64,000 nucleotides of DNA, taken from the NCBI GenBank assembly GCA_035524495.1, contig DATKOR010000010.1, positions 1 to 64,000 of the forward strand, read 5' to 3'. The stretch is from CAIKZZ01 sp035524495 (lineage in GTDB: Bacteria; Pseudomonadota; Gammaproteobacteria; Steroidobacterales; Steroidobacteraceae). Position numbers and translations under genes: made by a program. Shown here one piece after another: positions 8,315-17,259 of this stretch; the first letter of the stretch is position 1, and every line of letters starts with the position of its first letter. The notes under the pieces were generated by a model. The model was not told the origin of the DNA. It did not search any database and saw nothing but the letters and a program-made list of their open reading frames with translations.

Positions 8315-11300
8315 ATGATCAGAAAGTCCGGCCTGCTGTTTGGATTGCTGCTCATAGTGCCGGCGATCGCGCAGGCGCTCGGGCTCGGCGATATCCACCT
8401 CAGTTCCGCGCTGAATCAGCCCCTGTCGGCCGACATTGAGCTGCTGGGTGCGACGCAGGAGGACCTGCTGCAGCTGCGCGCCGCGCTCGCCTCGCGCGAG
8501 GTATTCCAGAAGCACGGGCTCGATCGTCCGCAGTACCTGTCCTCGCTGACGTTCACGGTCGCGAAGGACGCGAGCGGCAAGAGCGTGCTCAAGGTGCGCT
8601 CGACCGACACGATGACGGAGCCGTTCGTCACGTTCCTCGTCGAGGTCAGCTGGCCGCGCGGCCAGCTCGTGCGCGAGTACACGGTGCTGCTCGACCCGCC
8701 GGTGTTCGAGGAAAAGCCGAGCGCCGCTCCGCCCGTCGCCGCGCCGACGACCGGCACGACCGAGAGCGCGGCCGCCGGCGCTGTCGAGCGCGCGCCCGCG
8801 GCACCCGCGGCGCCCGCCGCGGCTGCGGCGACGCCGTCGATGCCTGCCGAGGCGCCGTCCGCCGGGCCCTCCGAGTACAAGGTCGTCAAGAACGACTCGC
8901 TGTCGGCGATCGCCGTGCGCTCCGGCGCCGGTGCGCGCGGCGACATCAACCGCTTCATGATCTCGACGTTCCGTGCGAACCCCGCGGCGTTCGACGGCAA
9001 CATCAACCGGCTGCACAAGGGTGCGCTGCTGAAGATCCCGGCGCGCGACGAGTGGGCCGCGCTCGACTCGCACGAGGCAGCGCGCGAGGTCGGCCGCCAG
9101 ATGACCGAGTGGCGCGGCTCCGCGCCCGCGCGCGCCGCCGGTGCCGAGGAAGGCCGCCTGCGGCTCGTGCCGCCGAAGGAGACCGGGACCGGCGCCGGCA
9201 CGCAGCAGGCCAAGGCGCCCGCACCCGCGCCGGCTCCGGCCCCGGCCGGTCCGAGCGCCGCCGAGAAGGCGGCGGCCGAGCAGAAGCGGCTGCTGGAGTT
9301 CAAGAACGCCGAGCTCGCGCGCTTGCAGGCGCAGGGCAAGCCCGCCGCGCAGCCGGCACCGGCGGTGGCGCCGAAGCCGGCGCCTGCGGTTGCGCCGGCC
9401 CCGGCGGTTGCGCCGGCACCGGTTGCGGCCGCGCCGACGCCCGCCGCGCCGAAGCCCGCTGCGAAGCCGGCTGCGAAGCCGGCCGCGAAGCCGGCGCCGT
9501 CGGAGCCCTCGTTCTTCGACACGCTGTCCGACAACCTGATGCCGCTGCTGATCGGCGGCGTCGTGCTGCTGGTCGCGGCACTCGCGGGCTTCAAGTTCCT
9601 GCGCCGCCGGCGCGAGCAGACGAGTTCCTTCGACCGCGCCTTCGAGCCGGAAGCCACCGACGCCGCGCCGAGCGCCGGCGCCGCGCCGCGCCAGCGCGGC
9701 GACGAGACCCACACGATCGTCGTCGAGGAATCGGAGGACGACTCGGGCGAGTTCGTCGCCCCGCCGCTGCAGCCGCCGACGCCGCGCATGGCGGCGCCGG
9801 CCGCGAAGAAGGAGACCGCGCCCGGCGGCTCGATCGAGGACACGCTGAGCTCGGAGACGGCGATCAACCTCGAGCAGGCCGATCCGCTCGCCGAGGCCGA
9901 CTTCCACATGGCCTACGGTCTCTACGACCAGGCCGCCGACATCGTCAAGCTCGCGATCGAGCGCGAACCCGCGCGCCGCGACCTGAAGCTGAAGCTCCTC
10001 GAGGTCTACTTCGTCTGGGGCAACAAGGACTCGTTCCTCGAGGTCGCCCGCGACCTCGGCCGCACGCGCGACCAGGGCGTGGCCGGCGAGTGGGACAAGG
10101 TGGTCATCATGGGCCGGCAGATCGCCGGCGACGATCCGCTGTTCGCGGGCGCGGCGCCAGGGCCTGCCGCGGCGAGCGGCGTCGACCTCGACCTCGACGC
10201 GAGCGGGATCCAGCGCGTCGACCTCGAGCTCCTCGGCGGCGAGTCGGCGGCGCACGTCGGCGAGCAGAGCGAGGCGGTCGACCTCGACCTCGGCTCGGCG
10301 CTCGGCGGCGGCGACGGCACCGCCGACACCGGCGAGTCGCCGACGCTCGACCCCGACCGCATCGACCTCTTGCTCGACAGCGACAGGCACGACGTCGGCT
10401 CGACGACGCAGGAGATGCGCGCCCGGGCCGAGGCCCCGACCGTCGAAACCCCGCAGCTCAAGACGCGCAGCGAGGCCCCGACCGTCGAGACCCCGCAGCT
10501 CAGGTCCCGCAGCGAGGCCCCGACCGTCGAGACGCCGTCGATCACGGTGCACCAGGACAGCACCGTCGTCGAGAAGCTCGACACGGCGCTGAAGCGCGGC
10601 GACCGGCGCATCGCGCCGGATGCAACCGCGGAGCTGTCGCTCGATGACCTCGGCTTCGAGATCGACCGGCTCGGCGAGAGTTCCACGTCGCTGCCGGCGC
10701 TCGAGGCGACCGACCACCCGTCCGATGCCCCGACGATGGTCGCGGGCCTCGACGACAAGTCGCGCGCGATGCTCGCGGCGGCGCAGGGCAGGGCGGCCGA
10801 CCTCGAGCCCACCCGCGAGACGCCGCGACCCGACTTCGACCGGACCCGTGAATCGCCGCGCCCGGACCTCGACAAGACGCGCGAGGCGCCGCGCCCGGCC
10901 GAGCCGACGCTGGTCGCGAAGCACGCCGAGGCGACCACCCGCCTGCCGGTCGCCGGCGGCGAGACCGGCACGCAGCGCGTGCTCGGCACCGGCGATCTCG
11001 ACCTCGACCTCGACGAGCTGGCCAAGGCGCTCGAGCACGACACCGTCGAGCAGCCGAGCCGCAGCGAGGTGCACTTCTCGACCGACGTGTTCGCGACCGG
11101 CATCCGCAAGGCGCCGAACGGCATCGACCTCGACGTCGGCACGCCGCTCAGCGAGCACCGCGAGCCGACGGTCACCGAGCGCATCAGCGCCGAGGACCTG
11201 GACCTGCCGGAACTCGAGCCCGTGACGCTCTCGGAGGTCGGCACCAAGCTCGACCTCGCGCGCGCCTACATGGACATGGGCGACCCCGACGGCGCCCGCA

Positions 11301-11383
11301 GCATCCTGCAGGAAGTGCTCAGCGAGGGCAGCGCCTCGCAGAAGACCGAGGCGCAGCGCCTGATCGAGACGCTGCCGGGCTGA
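8315..11383 (+). CDS. fimV: FimV-family peptidoglycan-binding polar protein
   Basis: 1022 residues. FimV organises the cell pole and supports type IV pilus assembly and twitching. Order: signal peptide (MIRKSGLLFGLLL), FimV N-terminal domain (LGDIHLSSALNQPL), a LysM-type domain (VVKNDSLSAIA), an alanine/proline-rich linker, one transmembrane helix (PLLIGGVVLLVAALAG) followed by RRRR, a cytoplasmic acidic part with TPR-like helices (AYGLYDQAADIVKLA), and the C-terminal FimV domain (KLDLARAYMDMGDPDGA). The start at ATG 8315 is preferred because it opens the signal peptide and follows GGGGTAAG. The acidic part contains 42-base tandem repeats. The next gene, truA, is the usual neighbour. Confidence 0.95.
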   Translation: MIRKSGLLFGLLLIVPAIAQALGLGDIHLSSALNQPLSADIELLGATQEDLLQLRAALASREVFQKHGLDRPQYLSSLTFTVAKDASGKSVLKVRSTDTMTEPFVTFLVEVSWPRGQLVREYTVLLDPPVFEEKPSAAPPVAAPTTGTTESAAAGAVERAPAAPAAPAAAAATPSMPAEAPSAGPSEYKVVKNDSLSAIAVRSGAGARGDINRFMISTFRANPAAFDGNINRLHKGALLKIPARDEWAALDSHEAAREVGRQMTEWRGSAPARAAGAEEGRLRLVPPKETGTGAGTQQAKAPAPAPAPAPAGPSAAEKAAAEQKRLLEFKNAELARLQAQGKPAAQPAPAVAPKPAPAVAPAPAVAPAPVAAAPTPAAPKPAAKPAAKPAAKPAPSEPSFFDTLSDNLMPLLIGGVVLLVAALAGFKFLRRRREQTSSFDRAFEPEATDAAPSAGAAPRQRGDETHTIVVEESEDDSGEFVAPPLQPPTPRMAAPAAKKETAPGGSIEDTLSSETAINLEQADPLAEADFHMAYGLYDQAADIVKLAIEREPARRDLKLKLLEVYFVWGNKDSFLEVARDLGRTRDQGVAGEWDKVVIMGRQIAGDDPLFAGAAPGPAAASGVDLDLDASGIQRVDLELLGGESAAHVGEQSEAVDLDLGSALGGGDGTADTGESPTLDPDRIDLLLDSDRHDVGSTTQEMRARAEAPTVETPQLKTRSEAPTVETPQLRSRSEAPTVETPSITVHQDSTVVEKLDTALKRGDRRIAPDATAELSLDDLGFEIDRLGESSTSLPALEATDHPSDAPTMVAGLDDKSRAMLAAAQGRAADLEPTRETPRPDFDRTRESPRPDLDKTREAPRPAEPTLVAKHAEATTRLPVAGGETGTQRVLGTGDLDLDLDELAKALEHDTVEQPSRSEVHFSTDVFATGIRKAPNGIDLDVGTPLSEHREPTVTERISAEDLDLPELEPVTLSEVGTKLDLARAYMDMGDPDGARSILQEVLSEGSASQKTEAQRLIETLPG
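10430..10537 (+). repeat. 42-bp tandem repeat inside fimV
   Basis: About 2.6 copies with a 42-base period (units start at 10430, 10472 and 10514) encoding a 14-residue unit around EAPTVETPQLKTRS. A looser repeat of the type (T)REAPRPDLDK follows at about 10808-10905. Both are in frame and lie in the cytoplasmic low-complexity part, so copy-number change would alter linker length without a frameshift. Confidence 0.85.
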
Positions 11384-11394
11384 AGCCCTAGGGC

Positions 11395-12210
11395 GTGCGC
11401 CTCGCGGTCGGCATCGAGTACGCCGGGACGCGCTACGCGGGCTGGCAGCGGCAGCAGCACGCGCCGTCGATCCAGGCCGAGGTCGAGCGCGCGCTCGCCT
11501 CGGTCGCCGATCATCCCGTCGCCGTCACCTGTGCCGGCCGCACCGACGCAGGCGTCCATGCGCTCGCCCAGGTCGCGCACTTCGACACCGAAGCGCTGCG
11601 GCCGCTGCGCGGCTGGCTGCTCGGCGCGAACACCCTGCTCCCCCCAGACATCGCGCTGCAGTGGGTCGCAGAAGTCGCGCCCGACTTTCACGCGCGCTAC
11701 ACGGCGCAGGCGCGCACTTACCGCTACCTGGTGCTGAACCGCCCGCTGCGCGCGCCGCTCGCGCACGAGCGCGTCTGCACCTGGCGCACGCCCCTCGACG
11801 CCTCGCGGATGCAGGCCGCGCTCGAGGCCCTCGTCGGCGAGCACGACTTCTCGGCGTTTCGCGGCGCCGAGTGCCAGTCGCGCACGCCGGTGCGGCGCAT
11901 GCTGCGGATCTCGGTCGTGCGCGCGGGCGAGCTCGTGGTGTTCGAGCTCAGCGCGAACGCCTTCCTGCACCACATGGTGCGCAACATCGTCGGCTCGGCG
12001 CTCCTGGTCGGCGGCGGCGAGCGCGATGCGCGCTGGCTCGCCGAGGTGCTCGCGTGCCGCGACCGGCGCGCCGCGGGCCCGACGGCGCCGGCCGGCGGGC
12101 TCTATCTCGCAGCAGTCGACTATCCGGCCGCGGCCGGCGTGCCGCGCCGGGCGCCGGTGGCTCTTTCCGCTATGATCGGGCCCTCGGAAGGCGCGGACGG
12201 CAGCGGATGA
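11395..12210 (+). CDS. truA: tRNA pseudouridine(38-40) synthase
   Basis: 271 residues with a GTG start 11 bases after fimV. TruA isomerises uridines at positions 38-40 of the anticodon stem-loop. The catalytic aspartate is Asp51 in GRTDAGVHA; YRYLVLNR and the HHMVRNIVG motif near the C-terminus are also typical. The stop overlaps the accD start as ATGA. In Pseudomonas and many relatives trpF sits between truA and accD; it is missing here. Confidence 0.95.
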   Translation: MRLAVGIEYAGTRYAGWQRQQHAPSIQAEVERALASVADHPVAVTCAGRTDAGVHALAQVAHFDTEALRPLRGWLLGANTLLPPDIALQWVAEVAPDFHARYTAQARTYRYLVLNRPLRAPLAHERVCTWRTPLDASRMQAALEALVGEHDFSAFRGAECQSRTPVRRMLRISVVRAGELVVFELSANAFLHHMVRNIVGSALLVGGGERDARWLAEVLACRDRRAAGPTAPAGGLYLAAVDYPAAAGVPRRAPVALSAMIGPSEGADGSG

Positions 12211-13070
12211 CCTGGTTCGAGAAGATCATTCCCTCGCGGATCAAGACCGAGCGGCGCACGCGCTCGGTGCCGGAGGGCCTCTGGATCAAGTGCGAGGCCT
12301 GCGATGCGGTGCTGTACCGCGCCGAGCTCGAGCGCAACCTCAACGTCTGCCCGAAGTGCTCGCACCACATGCGCATGGATGGCCGCGAGCGGCTGAAGCG
12401 CTTCCTGGACCCGGGCTCGGCGAGCGAGCTTGCGACCCGCGTCGAGCCCGAGGATCCGCTCAAGTTCCGCGACAGCCAGCGCTATCGCGAGCGCCTGCAG
12501 CGCGCGCAGAAGGCGACCGGCGAGACCGACGCGCTGATCGTGATGGCCGGCACGCTGATGGGCCTCGAGATCGTCGCCGCCGCGTTCGAGTTCCGCTTCA
12601 TGGGCGGCTCGATGGGCTCGGTCGTCGGCGAGAAGTTCGCGCGCGCGGTCGACCACTGCATCCGCTACCGGATGCCGCTCGTGTGCTTCTCCTCGAGCGG
12701 CGGGGCGCGGATGCAGGAAGGCCTGTACTCGCTGATGCAGATGGCCAAGACCTCGGGCGCGCTGGCGCGGCTCGCGCGCGAGCGCCTGCCGTTCATCTCG
12801 GTGCTGACCGATCCCACGACCGGCGGCGTGTCGGCGAGCCTCGCGATGCTCGGCGACGTCAACATCGGCGAGCCGCGCGCGCTCATCGGCTTCGCCGGCC
12901 CGCGCGTGATCCAGCAGACGGTGCGCGAGACGCTGCCGGAGGGCTTCCAGCGCAGCGAGTTCCTGCTCGAGAAAGGTGCGCTCGACCTGATCGTCGATCG
13001 CCGCGACCTGCGCGAGCGGATCGCGGGCCTGCTCCGGCTCCTGATGCAGCAGCCGCCGCAGGCGGCCTGA
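12207..13070 (+). CDS. accD: acetyl-CoA carboxylase carboxyltransferase beta subunit
   Basis: 287 residues. AccD pairs with AccA to move the carboxyl group from biotin to acetyl-CoA, the committed step of fatty acid synthesis. An N-terminal four-cysteine zinc ribbon is visible (CEAC...CPKC). The crotonase-like core has FSSSGGARMQEG and DPTTGGVSAS, which form the oxyanion holes. The start is fixed by ATGA overlap with truA and by the MTWFEKI N-terminus common to the family. Confidence 0.96.
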   Translation: MTWFEKIIPSRIKTERRTRSVPEGLWIKCEACDAVLYRAELERNLNVCPKCSHHMRMDGRERLKRFLDPGSASELATRVEPEDPLKFRDSQRYRERLQRAQKATGETDALIVMAGTLMGLEIVAAAFEFRFMGGSMGSVVGEKFARAVDHCIRYRMPLVCFSSSGGARMQEGLYSLMQMAKTSGALARLARERLPFISVLTDPTTGGVSASLAMLGDVNIGEPRALIGFAGPRVIQQTVRETLPEGFQRSEFLLEKGALDLIVDRRDLRERIAGLLRLLMQQPPQAA

Positions 13071-13074
13071 ACCC

Positions 13075-14361
13075 GTGCCGCGGCGGACGCTCGCCGAGTG
13101 GCTGGACTTCCAGCAGCGGGTGCACCCGCGCGCGATGGACTTCACGCTCGAGCGCATCCGCGCGGTGCTCGAGCGCCTCGGGCTCGCGCGCCCGCGCCCG
13201 CCGGTGATCACCGTCGGCGGCACGAACGGCAAGGGCTCGGTCACGGCGATGCTCGAGGCGGTGCTGGTCGCCGCCGGCCGGCGCGTCGGGCTCTACACCT
13301 CGCCGCACCTGATGCGCTACGAGGAGCGCATCCGGATCGACGGCCGCGAGATCGACTCCGGGCGCCTGGTGGCGCTCTTCGAGCGCATCGAGGCAGCGCG
13401 CGGCGACATCACGCTCACGTACTTCGAGTACGGCACCGCGGCCGCGCTCGCGGCGTTCGCCGAGCAGCCGCTCGAGGTGCTGGTGCTCGAGGTGGGCCTC
13501 GGCGGACGCCTCGATGCGGTGAACGCGATCGATCCCAGCGTCGCGGCGGTCGTCTCGATCAGCCTCGATCACTGCGAGTACCTCGGTCCGACGGTCGAGG
13601 ACATCGGGCGCGAGAAGGCCGGCATCTTCCGCGCCGGGCGGCCGGCGCTGTTCGGGAGCCTCGCGATGCCGGAGTCGATCGCCTCCGAGGCGCGGCGGAT
13701 CGGCGCGTCGCTCGAGCGCCTGGGGGCCGATTTCGGCTACGAGCGCGACGGCGCGGGTTTCGTGTTTCGCCGCGGCCCGACCCGGATCGCGGGGCTGCCG
13801 GCGCCCGGCCTCGCCGGCCGCGCGCAGCTCGGCAATGCCGCGACCGCGCTCGCCGCGCTCGATGCCGCGGGCCTCCTGCCGCAGCGCGCGGCGATCGCCG
13901 CGGGCCTCGCGGGCGTGCGCCTCGCCGGGCGTTACCAGCGCTTCCCGGGCCCGGTCGAGTGGGTGTTCGACGTCGCGCACAACCCGGGGAGCGCCGCGGT
14001 GCTCGCCGACACGATGCGCGAGGAGCGCGGCCGCGGCCGCACGCTCGTCGTCGCCGGCGTGCTCGCCGACAAGGATGCGGTCGCGATCGCGACGGAGCTC
14101 AAGCGCGCGCTCGGCGCGCGCGACGTGGTCTGCGCCGTCGGCCTCGAGGGCGAGCGCGGCCGAAGCGCGGCCGAGCTCGCGGCGCTCTGGGAACCGGTCC
14201 TCGGGCGCACGCTCGCAACCGCGGCCTCGGTCGCCGACGGCTGCGCGTTCGCCGCGCACGCGGCTGAGCCGGGCGATCGCATCGTCGTGTTCGGCTCCTT
14301 CCACACGGTCGCACCGGCGCTCGAGTGGCATCGTCTATACTCGGGCGCGCCGAGCGGCTAG
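13075..14361 (+). CDS. folC: bifunctional dihydrofolate / folylpolyglutamate synthase
   Basis: 428 residues with a GTG start 4 bases after accD. FolC adds glutamate to dihydropteroate and then extends the polyglutamate tail of folates. The ATP P-loop reads GGTNGKGSV, followed by the Mur-ligase-like motifs TSPHLMRYEERI and LEVGLGGRLDAVN; the C-terminal domain holds DVAHNPGSA. Part of the accD-folC-dedD-cvpA-purF gene order kept across gammaproteobacteria. Confidence 0.95.
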   Translation: MPRRTLAEWLDFQQRVHPRAMDFTLERIRAVLERLGLARPRPPVITVGGTNGKGSVTAMLEAVLVAAGRRVGLYTSPHLMRYEERIRIDGREIDSGRLVALFERIEAARGDITLTYFEYGTAAALAAFAEQPLEVLVLEVGLGGRLDAVNAIDPSVAAVVSISLDHCEYLGPTVEDIGREKAGIFRAGRPALFGSLAMPESIASEARRIGASLERLGADFGYERDGAGFVFRRGPTRIAGLPAPGLAGRAQLGNAATALAALDAAGLLPQRAAIAAGLAGVRLAGRYQRFPGPVEWVFDVAHNPGSAAVLADTMREERGRGRTLVVAGVLADKDAVAIATELKRALGARDVVCAVGLEGERGRSAAELAALWEPVLGRTLATAASVADGCAFAAHAAEPGDRIVVFGSFHTVAPALEWHRLYSGAPSG

Positions 14362-14368
14362 CGGAGCC

Positions 14369-15034
14369 ATGGAGACCCGGATCAAAGAGCGCCTGGTCGG
14401 CGCGATCGCGCTGGTCGTGATCGTCGTCATCGTCGTGCCGGAACTGCTGACCGGCCCGCGCACGCCGGCGCCGCCGCCGGCACCCGCGAGCGCCGCGCCG
14501 GTGCACACCGTCACGATCGACCTTGCCGCCGGCGAGCGCGGCGCGATCGCGCGCCCGCCCGCAGCGCCTGCGCCCGAGGCCGCGCCGCCCGCAGCGAGCG
14601 GTCCGCCCGCGACGGCACCGGCGACGCCGCCTGCGGACGCGGCGCCCGCCGCGTCGCCCGCGCAGGCGTCAAGCGCTCCCGCGACCGCGTCGCCCGGCGC
14701 GCCTTCCGCCGCCGCGAGCGCGCCGCCGCCATCGCCGGCGGCCGCCGTTCGCGCCGCCGAGCCGAAGCCGGCGGCGGCGAAGCCCGCGCCGCAGGCCGGG
14801 GCCGAGGGCTGGGTCGTGCAGCTCGGCAGCTTCGCGAGCCGCGACAACGCCGAGACGCTCGCCAAATCGCTGCGTGCCAAAGGCTACCGGGCGTTCGTGT
14901 CGGAGTTTCGCGGCAGCGGGCGCGTGCTCTACCGGGTGCGGGTCGGCCCGGAGCAGGACCGGGCGCGGGCCGAAGCGATCGCCGCGCGCCTCGCGCGCGA
15001 AGGCCACCGCGGATCGGTGGCGCCACAGCCTTGA
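14369..15034 (+). CDS. dedD: DedD-like SPOR-domain membrane protein
   Basis: 221 residues. A short cytoplasmic N-terminus, one transmembrane helix (LVGAIALVVIVVIVVPELL, about 9-27), a long Ala/Pro linker and a C-terminal SPOR domain (WVVQLGSFASRDNAETLAKS to about residue 219). SPOR domains bind denuded peptidoglycan at the division septum. Location between folC and cvpA matches dedD of other gammaproteobacteria. The symbol rests on this position and architecture, since SPOR proteins are poorly conserved. Confidence 0.85.
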   Translation: METRIKERLVGAIALVVIVVIVVPELLTGPRTPAPPPAPASAAPVHTVTIDLAAGERGAIARPPAAPAPEAAPPAASGPPATAPATPPADAAPAASPAQASSAPATASPGAPSAAASAPPPSPAAAVRAAEPKPAAAKPAPQAGAEGWVVQLGSFASRDNAETLAKSLRAKGYRAFVSEFRGSGRVLYRVRVGPEQDRARAEAIAARLAREGHRGSVAPQP

Positions 15035-15160
15035 AATTTCGCGTGTGGACCACAGGTCCTGCTGCTCGAACGTGACGTGCTCGAATAGGTGGGGCGGGTG
15101 GGTTTCGGCTAAAATCGTCGCTTCTGACTGCCGCGGCAGTCGCGGACCCCGGCGGAGTGG

Positions 15161-15703
15161 ATGCAGGGCGCGGATCTCATCATCATCGCGATCATCCTCG
15201 TGTCGGTCATCATCGGGGCCGTGCGAGGCTTCGTCCGCGAGGCGGTGGCGCTCATCAGCTGGCTGGTCGCGATCTGGATCGCCTGGCGCTTCTCCGGCTT
15301 CCTGCACCCCTACCTCGGCGGGGCCCTCGAGACCCCCGAACAGAAGACCTGGGTCGCGCGCGGCATCGTGCTGATCGTCGTGCTGCTCGCCGGGTCCCTG
15401 ATCGGCGCGCTCCTGTCGTGGATCACGCGCACCGCCGCGGGCCTGAGCGCCGTCGATCGGTTGTTCGGCGTCGTGTTCGGGCTGGTGCGCGGCCTCGTGC
15501 TCGTCGGCTTCGCGGCGCTGCTCGGCCAGAACCTGAAGTTCGACCACGAACCGTGGTGGAAGCACTCCAAGCTCGCGCCCTACGCCGTCGCGGTCGCGGG
15601 CTGGCTCGAGAGCTTCGCCGGCGAGTCGCGCCACCTCGCGCACTCGGCACTCGAGACCAAGAGCGCCGCGGCCGAGCCGGCCGCGGGCTCGGGCAGGAGT
15701 TAA
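15161..15703 (+). CDS. cvpA: CvpA family membrane protein
   Basis: 180 residues with about four transmembrane segments (DLIIIAIILVSVIIGAVRG at the start, then about 30-47, 65-85 and 105-125). CvpA is an inner-membrane protein first found through colicin V production and linked to envelope stress resistance; its biochemical role is not settled. It sits 3 bases before purF, as in most gammaproteobacteria. A TAAAAT box at 15110-15115 may be the promoter of cvpA-purF, in the only sizable gap of this operon. Confidence 0.92.
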   Translation: MQGADLIIIAIILVSVIIGAVRGFVREAVALISWLVAIWIAWRFSGFLHPYLGGALETPEQKTWVARGIVLIVVLLAGSLIGALLSWITRTAAGLSAVDRLFGVVFGLVRGLVLVGFAALLGQNLKFDHEPWWKHSKLAPYAVAVAGWLESFAGESRHLAHSALETKSAAAEPAAGSGRS

Positions 15704-15706
15704 GCG

Positions 15707-17242
15707 ATGTGCGGCATCGTCGGCATCGTCGGCCAGTCACCCGTCAACCAGCGGATCTACGATGCGCTGACGGTGCTGCAGCACCGCGGCCAGGACGCCG
15801 CGGGCATCATGACCTGCGACGGCGAGGAGCTGTGCCTGCGCAAGGACTCGGGCCTCGTGCGCGACGTGTTCCAGCAGCGCCACATGCTCGCGCTCAAGGG
15901 CTCGGTCGGCATCGGCCACGTCCGCTATCCGACCGCGGGTTGCGATGCGGCCTCCGAGGCCCAGCCGTTCTACGTCAACGCGCCCTACGGCATCGGGCTC
16001 GCGCACAACGGTAACCTCACGAACGCCGTCGAGCTCTCGGAGGCGCTGTGGCGCGACGAGCGCCGCCACCTCAACACCAGTTCGGATTCCGAGGCACTCC
16101 TCAACATCTTCGCGAGCGAGCTGCAGCGCCACGGCGCCGCGCACCTGAAGCCCGAGGACATCTTCGGCGCGCTGCAGAACGTCTACAAGCGCGTGCGCGG
16201 CGGCTACGCGGTCGTGACGCTGATCATCGGCCACGGCGTCGTGGGCTTCCGCGACCCGCACGGCATCCGGCCGCTGGTGATCGGCCGGCGCATCACGGCG
16301 CGCGGCACCGAGTGGATGCTGGCCTCGGAGTCGGTGGCCCTAGACCTCGTCGGCTTCGAGCTGGTGCGCGACGTCGAGCCGGGCGAGGTCGTCTACATCG
16401 ACCTCGCGGGCGGCTTTCACAGCGCGCGCTGCGCGGCGGTCGAGCGCCACACCCCGTGCGTCTTCGAGTACGTCTACTTCGCGCGCCCCGACTCGATCAT
16501 CGACAACATCTCGGTGCACAAGGCGCGCATGCGCATGGGCGAGAAGCTGGCCGAGAAGATCCGCCGGCTGCGCCCCGACCACGACATCGATGTCGTGATC
16601 CCGATCCCCGACACGAGCCGCACGAGCGCGATGCAGCTGGCGCTCGACCTCGGCCTCGAGTACCGCGAGGGCTTCGTCAAGAACCGCTACATCGGCCGCA
16701 CCTTCATCATGCCGGGCCAGGAGGAGCGCCAGAAGTCGGTGCGCTCGAAGCTGAACGCGATCCCGCTCGAGTTCCGGGGCCGCAACGTGCTCTTGGTCGA
16801 CGACTCGATCGTGCGCGGCACGACTTCGGCGCAGATCATCGAGCTCGCCCGCGAGGCCGGCGCCCGCAAGGTCTACTTCGCCTCGGCCGCGCCGCCGGTG
16901 CGCTACCCGAACGTCTACGGCATCGACATGCCGGCCGCCTACGAGCTGGTCGCCGCCGGCCGCTCCGAGGAGGAGATCGCGAAGTTGATCGGTGCCGACT
17001 GGCTGATCTACCAGGACCTCGAGGACCTGGTCAGCGCCGTGCGCCACGACAAGGCACGCGTCGAGGCGTTCGACACCTCGTGCTTCTCGGGCGAGTACGT
17101 CACCGGCGACGTCACGCCCGAGTACCTCGGCCGCATCGAGCGCGAGCGCTCGGACGACGCCAAGGCGCGGCGGCGGGCCGCCGAGGGCACCGACGGCGAC
17201 GGCGCGACGCGCACCAAGCCGCGGGCCGTGCGCGCGGTCTGA
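15707..17242 (+). CDS. purF: amidophosphoribosyltransferase
   Basis: 511 residues. PurF makes 5-phosphoribosylamine from PRPP and glutamine, the first step of purine synthesis. The protein begins MCGIVGI, so Cys2 is the glutaminase nucleophile after Met removal; there is no propeptide, as in the E. coli type. LQHRGQDAAG, the LAHNGNLTN stretch and the PRPP loop VLLVDDSIVRGTT are present. The C-terminal tail is charged and low-complexity. Confidence 0.96.
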   Translation: MCGIVGIVGQSPVNQRIYDALTVLQHRGQDAAGIMTCDGEELCLRKDSGLVRDVFQQRHMLALKGSVGIGHVRYPTAGCDAASEAQPFYVNAPYGIGLAHNGNLTNAVELSEALWRDERRHLNTSSDSEALLNIFASELQRHGAAHLKPEDIFGALQNVYKRVRGGYAVVTLIIGHGVVGFRDPHGIRPLVIGRRITARGTEWMLASESVALDLVGFELVRDVEPGEVVYIDLAGGFHSARCAAVERHTPCVFEYVYFARPDSIIDNISVHKARMRMGEKLAEKIRRLRPDHDIDVVIPIPDTSRTSAMQLALDLGLEYREGFVKNRYIGRTFIMPGQEERQKSVRSKLNAIPLEFRGRNVLLVDDSIVRGTTSAQIIELAREAGARKVYFASAAPPVRYPNVYGIDMPAAYELVAAGRSEEEIAKLIGADWLIYQDLEDLVSAVRHDKARVEAFDTSCFSGEYVTGDVTPEYLGRIERERSDDAKARRRAAEGTDGDGATRTKPRAVRAV

Positions 17243-17259
17243 GCCCGAGCCCCCAACCG

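Noticed and set aside
8240..11158. 972-codon minus-strand frame
   Set aside because: Antisense of fimV; Arg-rich low-complexity translation produced by GC-rich third positions.
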